Source: Chloroflexota bacterium
GTDB taxonomy: Bacteria > Chloroflexota > Limnocylindria > Limnocylindrales > CSP1-4
DNA length: 5,998 bases
Assembly: GCA_029858845.1 (NCBI GenBank)
Contig: JAOUEG010000123.1
Span: forward strand, 1-5,998
Reading direction: 5' to 3'
The notes beneath the pieces were generated by a model. The model was not told the DNA's origin. It searched no databases and saw nothing but the letters and a program-made list of their open reading frames with translations. Positions within the stretch are counted from its first letter, which is position 1. Each line of letters opens with the position of its first letter. The translations under genes and the position numbers were made by a program. Below, in pieces: positions 1 to 5,187 of this stretch.

Positions 1-678
1 CGCGAGCGACCAGAAGTGGAGGAACGGCGATGGTCCGGTCACGGATGCGAAGTAATCGCCGTCCGCGAGGGCGAAGCGGATGTTCGCGACGGACAGGATG
101 GACGCCAGCCCGTCATCCATCGCCTGAGCGCGGTCAAGGGGGGCGAGGATGGCATAGGACAGGGGGAGCGTGACCGCGAGCGCCACTGCCGCCGCCGGCA
201 GGAGCCGCCGGATCCTGCGCGCGTAGAAGCGATCGAGCGCGATCGTGCCCGTCCGTCCGATCTCGCGAACGAGCAGGCCGGTGATCAGGAAGCCACTGAT
301 CACGAAGAACACGTCGACTCCGACGAACCCGCCGGGCACCGGGAAGGCTCCATGGAAGAGGACGACCAGCAGGATCGCGACGCCGCGGAGCCCCTCCACG
401 TCCGGCCGGAACGACGGATCGACCGCCGGACCCTGCTGGGACACGTCCCGCTCGACCGGCCCGGGAGCAGCGATCGTGGAGGGCTGGGGCGCTGCGGTCA
501 AAGCCGCACGTCGCTCAGGCGCGGCCCCTGGGCTGGAGCCGGGGGGGCCGGAAACGACCTGGCCGGGTTGCCCTGCCTCGACCATCGGATGGCGGCCCGT
601 CCGCACGCGAGCGAGGAAGATGCCCGCCGCGAGGGCGCCCGCGAAGGACGTCACCACGGATCGCCCGGGACCCCTCAT
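1..678 (-). CDS. Acyltransferase-3 (OafA/YrhL-like) membrane protein, N-terminal part, truncated by window edge
   Basis: Partial gene: 226 residues from an ATG at 678, running off the left edge without a stop. The family consists of multi-pass inner-membrane O-acyltransferases that modify lipopolysaccharide, peptidoglycan, exopolysaccharide or secondary metabolites. Visible landmarks in order are RPDVEGLRG at residues 91-99, a hydrophobic helix containing the conserved His109 (LFHGAFP), GVDVFFVISGFLITG at 120-134, FYARRIRRLLPA at 151-162, a second hydrophobic segment, and PFLHFWSLA at 218-226. The last motif normally continues as VEEQFY, which would lie just outside. The start is supported by AAGGAG six nt upstream. 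Oddity: about 90 residues precede the EGLRG motif, made of a short hydrophobic stretch (8-23) and then a Pro/Ala/Gly-rich linker, whereas family members usually begin close to that motif. The acceptor substrate cannot be told. The family assignment is firm. Confidence 0.93.
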   Translation of the reverse strand, partial: MRGPGRSVVTSFAGALAAGIFLARVRTGRHPMVEAGQPGQVVSGPPGSSPGAAPERRAALTAAPQPSTIAAPGPVERDVSQQGPAVDPSFRPDVEGLRGVAILLVVLFHGAFPVPGGFVGVDVFFVISGFLITGLLVREIGRTGTIALDRFYARRIRRLLPAAAVALAVTLPLSYAILAPLDRAQAMDDGLASILSVANIRFALADGDYFASVTGPSPFLHFWSLA

Positions 679-684
679 CCCCAG

Positions 685-690
685 CTCCTT
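685..690 (-). promoter_or_regulatory. Shine-Dalgarno AAGGAG for the acyltransferase gene
   Basis: AAGGAG on the minus strand lies six nt before the ATG at 678. It decides the start in favour of the long N-terminal form over the internal ATG at residue 32, which has only a weak purine stretch upstream. Confidence 0.65.
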
Positions 691-745
691 CACGCACGGC
701 CACGACGTACGGGCGACGGACCTACGGGTACCGGCAACCCACGCG

Positions 746-761
746 GTGGCGCGCGCGCCAC
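746..761. repeat. Perfect 16-bp GC palindrome in the cofD-acyltransferase gap
   Basis: GTGGCGCG followed directly by CGCGCCAC is self-complementary over 16 bp. It sits 49 nt past the cofD stop and 68 nt before the acyltransferase start. As RNA it can fold into a short GC stem. No T-run follows on either strand, so it is not a classical intrinsic terminator. It could be a U-tract-less terminator, a protein-binding dyad or chance in GC-rich DNA. The rest of the 679-809 gap shows no open gene and no convincing promoter; a TATGCT box near its cofD end lacks a well-spaced -35. Confidence 0.4.
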
Positions 762-809
762 GCTAGTAGGGCCCCACCACGCAGCATAGAGCCGTTCGGC
801 CCGTTCCGG

Positions 810-1754
810 TCAGGCCCCGGGATGCACCGCCAGCCGGAGGACGTCGCCCGCGACGCGTGCGCGCGCCTCGTCATCGGACATGATCGTGTCGAAGGCGACC
901 GTCCGGATACCGAGCGCCTCGATCGCCGGAACGGCGTCGGCATCGACCGCGTCCACGATGAAAGTCGTCGCGACGTCGGCGTAGAGTCGTGCGACGCCGA
1001 GCGCGGACGACTCGTGCCCGAGGCCCGCGAGCATCCGGTCGGCCGGGCCCTTCAACGCCCGACCGCCGATGATCCCGCTCATCGCGACGACCGGGACTCC
1101 ACGGGCACGGGCGGTGGCGAGACCCTCGACGATGCCGGGGAGAGCGAGGATCGGCCCGACCGAGACGATCGGGTTCGAGGGGGCGATCACGATCGCGTCT
1201 GCGGCGCCCATGGCTTTGAGGACTTCCGCGGTCGCGCGAGCCGACTCGATGCCCCGGAAGCGGACCTCGCGGACGGTCGGGGCCTGGTGGCGGCGGACGA
1301 AGTACTCCTGGAACTCGAGCCAACCGTCGTCGGTGCGGACGTCGGTCCGGACGGGCTCGTCGGCCATCGGGAGGACCTGCGGCGCGATCCGCATCGCCGC
1401 CCGCAGGCCGAGCGCCACGTCCGTTGGCCGGGCTCCGGCGCGCAGCCGCTCCGTCCGCCACAGGTGGGTCGCGAGATCCAGGTCGCCGAGACGGAACCAC
1501 GGATCGTCACCGAGGTCGGCGAGCCGGTCCATGACCGCCCACGTCTCGTCGCGGAGGCCCCAGCCGCGCTGCTCGTCGTCCAGGCCGGCGAGGGTGTAGG
1601 CGACGGTGTCATGGTCCGGCCAGACGGCCAGGCCGTACAGCTCCAGGTCGTCGGCGGTGTTCACCACGACGGTCAAATCGGTGGCCAGGTGGGCTGCCAG
1701 GCCCTCGGCGAGCTTGGCACCGCCGACCCCGCCGGCGAGTTCGACGACCTTCAT
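810..1754 (-). CDS. cofD: 2-phospho-L-lactate transferase CofD/FbiA (coenzyme F420 biosynthesis)
   Basis: 314 residues, ATG to TGA, the usual CofD length. The enzyme transfers a phospholactyl-type group (from a GDP-activated 2-phospholactate, phosphoenolpyruvate or 3-phosphoglycerate, depending on lineage) to the deazaflavin Fo, giving F420-0 or its dehydro form, in the cytosol. Diagnostic stretches are the N-terminal nucleotide loop GGVGGAKL at residues 8-15, NTADDLELYGL at 32-42, DHDTVAYTLAGL at 47-58, the family block around 145-170 (EYFVRRHQAPTVREVRF), APSNPIVSVGPIL at 191-203 and GGRALKGPADRML at 230-242. The start overlaps the TGA of the upstream LLM gene by 4 bp (ATGA), implying translational coupling; a GGAG lies 11 nt upstream. 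The frame stays open far upstream through the LLM gene, but that extension carries no CofD homology. The donor preference cannot be read from sequence. No cofC, cofE/fbiB or fbiC is visible here. Confidence 0.96.
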   Translation of the reverse strand: MKVVELAGGVGGAKLAEGLAAHLATDLTVVVNTADDLELYGLAVWPDHDTVAYTLAGLDDEQRGWGLRDETWAVMDRLADLGDDPWFRLGDLDLATHLWRTERLRAGARPTDVALGLRAAMRIAPQVLPMADEPVRTDVRTDDGWLEFQEYFVRRHQAPTVREVRFRGIESARATAEVLKAMGAADAIVIAPSNPIVSVGPILALPGIVEGLATARARGVPVVAMSGIIGGRALKGPADRMLAGLGHESSALGVARLYADVATTFIVDAVDADAVPAIEALGIRTVAFDTIMSDDEARARVAGDVLRLAVHPGA

Positions 1755-2674
1755 GGCTGCAGCAGCTCCGCGACTTCGGGGATCCGCTCGATGGTCTGCG
1801 GATCGTACGGAGCCGCCATCCGGACGATGACCGTGCCGAACCCGAGATCGCGGTATGGCCGGATCGCTCGCGCGACCTCCGCCGGCGAGCCGGCAAGGTG
1901 AGGCCCGGGCCCCATGCTCGTGATGCCGTTCGCGCCCATCAGGACGTCCATCCGCCGCCGTGCCTCGCCCGCATCGTCGTCGATCACGACCGGGAAGCTG
2001 ATCGTCTTCTCCAGGGAGGCGAGATCGCGGCCGACGTCTGCCGCGTGGCCTTCCAGCGTGACGAGCGCCGCGCGAGCCTCGTCCAGGGTGCCGGACATGT
2101 TCCAGGCATCGGCACGCTCGGCCACGGTCCTCAGCGTCTTGCGCCGTCCGACGCCGCCGACGAGGATCGGCAGATGGCCCTGGATGGGTCGCGGCTCGCA
2201 AAGCGCGTCGTGGAATGTGTAGGCCGGCCCCTGGTGCGAGAACCGCTCCCCATCCAGCAGACGGCGCAGGACCATGACGGACTCGTCCAGCCAGTCCAGG
2301 CGCGCGCCGGGACTCGCACCGAAGTCGATACCGAACGCTTCGTGCTCGCGCTCGAACCAGGCCCCGCCGATCCCCAGGACGGCCCGACCACCGGACACGT
2401 GGTCCAGGGTCGTGGCGAGCTTGGCCGTGAGCCCCGGGTTGCGGAAGGTGTTGGCCCCGACCATCAGGCCGAGCCGAACGCGACCGGTGATCGGGCCGAG
2501 GGCGGCCATCGTGGACCAGCCCTCGAGGACCGGCTGCTCCCATGGGCCGAAGATCGCAAGCAGGTGGTCCCAGGTCCAGACCGAGTCCCAGTCACTGGCC
2601 TCGGCCAGCACGGCTGCGTCGCGGAAGGTCGGCCAGTCCGTGGACTGCGACCAGAGCTGGAGGCCGAAGCGCAT
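1751..2674 (-). CDS. LLM-class F420-dependent oxidoreductase (Rv1855c-like)
   Basis: 307 residues, ATG to TGA, predicted to be a cytosolic TIM-barrel enzyme of the bacterial luciferase-like superfamily that uses F420H2 or a flavin for hydride transfer. Typical features are MRFGLQLW at the start, SVWTWDHL at 31-38 (strand plus the conserved WDH), EGWSTMAALGPIT at 51-63, RVRLGLMVGANTFRNP at 65-80, LATTLDHVSGGR at 86-97, GIGGAWFEREHEAFG at 101-115 and PILVGGVGRRKTLRTVAERADAWN at 169-192. These resemble the Rv1855c-type subgroup. The start is chosen at the MRFG methionine; the open frame continues further upstream only as a shadow of the neighbouring FDOR gene. It lies 16 nt after that gene, with no clear Shine-Dalgarno, and overlaps cofD by 4 bp. 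Linkage to cofD supports F420 rather than FMN as cofactor, but that is inference. The substrate is unknown. Confidence 0.92.
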   Translation of the reverse strand: MRFGLQLWSQSTDWPTFRDAAVLAEASDWDSVWTWDHLLAIFGPWEQPVLEGWSTMAALGPITGRVRLGLMVGANTFRNPGLTAKLATTLDHVSGGRAVLGIGGAWFEREHEAFGIDFGASPGARLDWLDESVMVLRRLLDGERFSHQGPAYTFHDALCEPRPIQGHLPILVGGVGRRKTLRTVAERADAWNMSGTLDEARAALVTLEGHAADVGRDLASLEKTISFPVVIDDDAGEARRRMDVLMGANGITSMGPGPHLAGSPAEVARAIRPYRDLGFGTVIVRMAAPYDPQTIERIPEVAELLQP

Positions 2675-2690
2675 CACGGGCGGCGGTCGA

Positions 2691-3119
2691 TCAGTCGAGG
2701 TGGTCGTGGACGGCGTGAACTCGGATCCGGAACGAGATCCTTCGCTGCCGCTCGAACTGGTCGCGGATGAGCCGCTCGGCCTCGCCCGGTTCGTCGGCGT
2801 GGTAGCGCCGAGCCATGGCTGCGATGTCCGCCTGCGCCGTCGGTTGATCATCCACAACCGCAACGCGCCCGGACAGGCCGATCCAGCGGTATCCGTCATC
2901 GCGGTCCAGGATGGACAGGGCGACCCGCGGATCGCGCAGCAGATTCGTCGGCCAGCGACGCCCCAGCGCACTGTTGATGACCAGTTCATCGCCGTCGAGC
3001 GTGTACCAGACCACGGCCTGGCGGGGTGCGCCGTCCGGATCCAATGTGGCGATCGTCGCGAAATGGGGCTGGTCGAGGTAGGCCCTGAGTCGATCCGGAA
3101 GGATCGTGGTTTCGGTCAT
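2691..3119 (-). CDS. PPOX-class F420-dependent oxidoreductase (FDOR split barrel, Rv1155-like)
   Basis: 142 residues, close to the roughly 145-150 of Rv1155-type proteins. It has the pyridoxamine-5'-phosphate-oxidase-like split beta-barrel pattern: FATIATLDPDGAPRQAVVWY at residues 20-39, DGDELVINSALGRRWPTNLLRDPRVALSILD at 42-72 (the GRRWPTNL segment is the usual cofactor-binding loop), YRWIGLSGRV at 77-86, and the closing strand RRISFRIRV at 126-134. Members bind F420 as dimers and reduce small unsaturated or heterocyclic compounds; some bind biliverdin or flavin instead. The start is taken at the second possible ATG (MTETTILPDRL) because it matches the family N-terminus; an ATG 21 nt further up is in frame, and neither has a clear ribosome binding site. 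It lies 39 nt after the DUF1684 gene and 16 nt before the LLM gene in an apparent operon. F420 as cofactor is well supported by neighbours; the substrate is unknown. Confidence 0.92.
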   Translation of the reverse strand: MTETTILPDRLRAYLDQPHFATIATLDPDGAPRQAVVWYTLDGDELVINSALGRRWPTNLLRDPRVALSILDRDDGYRWIGLSGRVAVVDDQPTAQADIAAMARRYHADEPGEAERLIRDQFERQRRISFRIRVHAVHDHLD

Positions 3120-3158
3120 GGGGCCGATGGTACGCGCCATCGGTCCGGCCGGGAGCGT

Positions 3159-3827
3159 TCAGGTCAGACGCTCGCCCGCCTGGATCGGCCGGTCGAGGCG
3201 GTTCTCCGGCGGCGCGATCGGGCAGGCCCACCGGGGATCGAACGCACACGACGGCTGATAGGCGAAGTTGAAGTCGAGGATCAGGCCGCCCGTGAGAGGA
3301 TCGGTGCCGAGGTCGGCGCTCTTGGCGGCGTCAACCAGGTAGCGTCCGGCGCCATACGTCTCGATCCCATTCGTCGCGTCGCGGAACGGGATGAACAGAC
3401 CCCCGGCGTAGCCGGCCATCCAGAACACGCTCAACCGGCACTCGCCCTCGGGGAAGGGCAGGCGCACGCGGCCGATCCGGCGGTAGGCGAGCGCATCCGC
3501 ACCGCTGTTCGGGAGCACCAAGGGCGGCTCGTCCGCCGACGACGGCGGCTCCGGCTCCACCGACGCGACGAACCTCAGGCGCGGGTCATGGCCGAAGTGC
3601 CGGGCCTCGAAGGTGGCCCGCTCCCCGGCCGGTACCGGTGACTGTGGATGGACCCGGAAGAGACGTTCGCGCACGGCCCGCCAGTGAGCCAGGGCGATCG
3701 ACGGATCGCTCGCCGCCATCTGGCGGACCTCCGCATACAACTCGGCGACCCGTCGACGCCAGTCGCCGAGGCTCAGCCGATCCTCGGCGGAGCCGTCTCC
3801 TGGCGTCCAGCCGCTCGATGCCGTCAC
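3159..3827 (-). CDS. DUF1684 domain-containing protein
   Basis: 222 residues from a GTG start to TGA. No signal peptide or membrane segment is seen. DUF1684 hallmarks are GDWRRRVAELYAEVR at residues 21-35, HWRAVRERLFRVHPQSP at 48-64, the tyrosine/glycine-rich GAGRYLVDAAKSAD in the C-terminal half, and a closing block from Asp185 to Leu211 (DFNFAYQPSCAFDPRWACP and PPENRL) with Cys194 and Cys202. The family is widespread but has no established biochemical role that I can name; the conserved Cys, His and Asp/Asn residues near the C-terminus hint at a binding or catalytic site, which is inference. GTG is accepted because the conserved DWRRRV segment starts at residue 22 and the next Met (37) would cut it; no good Shine-Dalgarno is visible. 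It starts 10 nt after the small membrane gene and ends 39 nt before the FDOR gene, so it is probably in the same transcript. Confidence 0.88.
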   Translation of the reverse strand: MTASSGWTPGDGSAEDRLSLGDWRRRVAELYAEVRQMAASDPSIALAHWRAVRERLFRVHPQSPVPAGERATFEARHFGHDPRLRFVASVEPEPPSSADEPPLVLPNSGADALAYRRIGRVRLPFPEGECRLSVFWMAGYAGGLFIPFRDATNGIETYGAGRYLVDAAKSADLGTDPLTGGLILDFNFAYQPSCAFDPRWACPIAPPENRLDRPIQAGERLT

Positions 3828-3837
3828 GACGGCGGTG

Positions 3838-4200
3838 TCAGCGCCGGTTGCCGCGCATCGATCCGAACACGATCCACGCTCCCAGGACGATCAGGATCAC
3901 CGGCCAGAACTGGCCCCACCGGATGTCCGGCATGTCCAGCTCCAGGGTCTGCTCGGCGAAGAACCAGAGGCCCGCTGCCAGCACGATCAGCCCGAACACG
4001 ATCGGCGCGGCGCGGCCGCCGTCCCGCCGCCGGGATCGTGCCGGCGCAGCCCAGGCGCCTCCGGTGCCGGACGTCGACGACGGGGAGTCGGACGTCGGTG
4101 CCGCTTGTGTCGCGGGTGGGCTGGCCGATGCTGGTGCTCCGGGCGGCAGCGCTTCGGACTCGGGAACGGACATGCGGACAGTGGGATCCGGCTCGGTCAT
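3838..4200 (-). CDS. Small two-TM membrane protein, LiaI/LiaF-like transmembrane region
   Basis: 120 residues, ATG to TGA. Residues 1-50 are a Pro/Ala/Ser/Thr-rich, probably disordered N-terminus, followed by a basic patch (RSRRRDGGR, 55-63). TM helix 1 spans about 65-81, the short loop EQTLELDMPDIRWGQFWP about 83-100, and TM helix 2 about 97-113, ending in a basic tail. The hairpin of two helices joined by a WGQFWP-type loop resembles the LiaI/LiaF N-terminal membrane module (DUF5668-like) common in Gram-positive and Chloroflexota genomes. In Lia systems such modules accompany envelope-stress sensing; here there is no LiaF C-terminal domain and no two-component pair, so that function cannot be assumed. 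GGGAG nine nt upstream of the ATG supports the start. As first gene of the minus-strand run it directly follows the divergent promoter region. Confidence 0.82.
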   Translation of the reverse strand: MTEPDPTVRMSVPESEALPPGAPASASPPATQAAPTSDSPSSTSGTGGAWAAPARSRRRDGGRAAPIVFGLIVLAAGLWFFAEQTLELDMPDIRWGQFWPVILIVLGAWIVFGSMRGNRR

Positions 4201-4209
4201 GGCGCGTGG

Positions 4210-4214
4210 CTCCC
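4210..4214 (-). promoter_or_regulatory. Shine-Dalgarno GGGAG for the small membrane-protein gene
   Basis: GGGAG on the minus strand, nine nt before the ATG at 4200, is the only purine-rich site near this start. Spacing is acceptable though slightly long. Confidence 0.45.
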
Positions 4215-4227
4215 GTGTGGCAGCTGG

Positions 4228-4241
4228 TTGGGGTTCCCCAA
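4228..4241. promoter_or_regulatory. Inverted repeat TTGGGG-tt-CCCCAA, possible operator in the divergent region
   Basis: Two perfect 6-bp arms flank a 2-nt centre. The dyad lies between the divergent operons, about 18 nt upstream of the plus-strand -10 candidate, and overlaps the expected start site of the minus-strand candidate promoter. A dimeric repressor or activator bound here could touch both promoters. No regulator gene is present in the window, and the dyad could be chance. Confidence 0.35.
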
Positions 4242-4246
4242 TCCTA
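4241..4246 (-). promoter_or_regulatory. Candidate -10 box TAGGAT for the minus-strand F420 operon
   Basis: TAGGAT on the minus strand matches the TATAAT consensus at four of six bases, and stands out in GC-rich DNA. It would start transcription near 4234, giving a leader of roughly 34 nt. No good -35 hexamer is found at 16-18 nt, so support is weak. Confidence 0.25.
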
Positions 4247-4258
4247 GTCCCGGACCCC

Positions 4259-4264
4259 TAGAAT
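4259..4264 (+). promoter_or_regulatory. Candidate -10 box TAGAAT for the MTA phosphorylase operon
   Basis: TAGAAT matches the TATAAT consensus at five of six bases. A start near 4270-4272 would place the first leader hairpin right at the 5' end of the message and give a leader of about 62 nt. The -35 position is C-rich and does not match TTGACA, so an activator or a divergent sigma preference would be needed. Confidence 0.35.
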
Positions 4265-4271
4265 CGGGAGC

Positions 4272-4321
4272 CTGCCTCGGAAGGACCGGGGCAGTCGGGT
4301 CGCTGCGCGGCCCAGCACGAC
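4272..4321 (+). promoter_or_regulatory. Possible structured 5' leader (two tandem hairpins) before the MTA phosphorylase gene
   Basis: Hairpin 1 pairs 4272-4280 with 4286-4294: nine pairs, one of them a G-U wobble, closing the loop AAGGA. Hairpin 2 pairs 4299-4305 with 4313-4316 and 4319-4321: seven pairs with a 2-nt AC bulge and a 7-nt loop. Hairpin 2 ends exactly where the Shine-Dalgarno begins. This arrangement could protect the message end or tune ribosome access. I do not recognise it as a known SAM or other riboswitch class, and GC-rich DNA forms such stems easily. Confidence 0.3.
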
Positions 4322-4327
4322 GGAGGG
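4322..4327 (+). promoter_or_regulatory. Shine-Dalgarno GGAGGG that favours the GTG start at 4334
   Basis: GGAGGG abuts the ATG at 4328 with no spacer, which is too close for efficient initiation there. It stands six nt before the in-frame GTG at 4334, an ideal distance. This decides for a two-residue shorter protein. Confidence 0.6.
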
Positions 4328-4333
4328 ATGCGC

Positions 4334-5182
4334 GTGGCGGACACCGCGGAGATCGGCGTCATCGGCGGCTCGGGTTTCTACTCGCTGCTCGAGGACGTCC
4401 ATGAGGTCAAGGTCGACACGCCCTACGGTGCGCCATCCGATTCCATCTTCCTGGCCGAGGTATCGGGGCGCCGGGTCGCTTTCCTGCCGCGTCACGGTCG
4501 ACGACACACGATCCCGCCCCACCGGATCAACTACCGGGCCAATGTCTGGGCGCTGCGCTCGCTCGGAGTCGCGGCCGTCATCTCGCCGTGTGCCGCCGGC
4601 TCGCTGGCGCGCGCCGTCAAGCCCGGCGATTTCGTCGTGTGCGACCAGTTCGTGGATCGCACCAGCGGCCGCGCCGACACCTTCTTCGACGGGCCCATCG
4701 TCACCCACATCTCGGCTGCCGAGACCTACGATCCCGTCCTGCGTCGACTCGCGATCGAGACCATCCGCGATCATGGCATCGATGTCCATGAGCACGGCAC
4801 CGTGGTCGTCATCCAGGGACCGCGGTTCTCCACGAAGGCGGAGTCGAAATGGTTCAGCGATGCCGGCTGGGAGGTCATCAACATGACCCAGTATCCCGAG
4901 GCCTGGCTCTGTCGCGAACTCGGCATGGCCGTCGTGAACATCAGCCTCATCACCGACTATGACGCCGGCGTGCTGGAGGGCACCGATGCCGTCACGGCGC
5001 ACGACGTCCTCGAGGTCTTCTCGGCCAATGCCGAACGGATCCAGAAGGTCGTCCTGGACCTGATCGGGCGGTTCCCCGAGGATCTCGGCACCCTCGGCGC
5101 GGTAGAGGCACTGGGGCCTACGCGGGGCGATGGTCATGCGATCGCCGACGAGGATATCCGCCTGTTCGAGACCGGGCTCTGA
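4334..5182 (+). CDS. mtnP: S-methyl-5'-thioadenosine phosphorylase (MTAP, purine nucleoside phosphorylase family 2)
   Basis: 282 residues from GTG (284 if the ATG at 4328 is used). The enzyme splits 5'-methylthioadenosine with phosphate into adenine and 5-methylthioribose-1-phosphate, recycling the by-product of polyamine synthesis and other SAM-consuming reactions in the cytosol. Visible landmarks are GVIGGSGFY at 8-16 with phosphate-binding Ser13, DTPYGAPSD at 28-36, RHGRRH at 53-58 (Arg53, His54 for phosphate), NYRANVWAL at 66-74, CAAGSL at 86-91, DQFVDRTSGRADTFFDG at 104-120, VIQGPRFSTKAES at 159-171, NMTQYPEA at 183-190 (Met184 at the ribose) and TDYDAG at 207-212. Asp208 and Asp210 are the 6-aminopurine signature, separating MTAP from guanosine/inosine phosphorylases. 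The CAAGS loop has Cys where human MTAP has Thr93, as I recall for the mycobacterial homologue. The roughly 30-residue tail is less conserved. An LLM gene follows after 5 nt. Confidence 0.95.
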   Translation: MADTAEIGVIGGSGFYSLLEDVHEVKVDTPYGAPSDSIFLAEVSGRRVAFLPRHGRRHTIPPHRINYRANVWALRSLGVAAVISPCAAGSLARAVKPGDFVVCDQFVDRTSGRADTFFDGPIVTHISAAETYDPVLRRLAIETIRDHGIDVHEHGTVVVIQGPRFSTKAESKWFSDAGWEVINMTQYPEAWLCRELGMAVVNISLITDYDAGVLEGTDAVTAHDVLEVFSANAERIQKVVLDLIGRFPEDLGTLGAVEALGPTRGDGHAIADEDIRLFETGL

Positions 5183-5187
5183 CGGCT

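Noticed and set aside
16..789. 257-residue plus-strand open frame at the left edge
   Set aside because: It is antisense to the acyltransferase-3 gene, whose minus-strand motifs (VFFVISGFLITG, FYARRIRRLLPA, FLHFWSLA) are unmistakable.
822..1901. 359-residue plus-strand open frame antisense to cofD
   Set aside because: The opposite strand carries a complete, well-conserved CofD. The antisense product has no family motif.
1755..2543. Upstream extension of the cofD frame, giving a 577-residue open frame that looks like an LLM-CofD fusion
   Set aside because: The extra residues are Arg/Gly/Pro-rich out-of-frame reading of the LLM gene. CofD homology starts exactly at MKVVELAGG, with an ATGA overlap.
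2675..2989. Upstream extension of the LLM frame to 412 residues
   Set aside because: The additional 105 residues overlap the FDOR gene in another frame and lack homology. The MRFGLQLW start matches the family.
3120..3140. Alternative FDOR start seven codons upstream
   Set aside because: No better ribosome site, and the added MARTIGP is not family-like. It remains possible.
2274..3641. 455-residue plus-strand open frame
   Set aside because: It lies antisense to the LLM, FDOR and DUF1684 genes, has low-complexity Arg-rich composition and no recognisable domain, and is typical of high-GC shadows.
4244..5137. 297-residue minus-strand open frame over the MTA phosphorylase gene
   Set aside because: The plus strand encodes a full MTAP with all active-site motifs. 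The minus-strand product is composition-driven.
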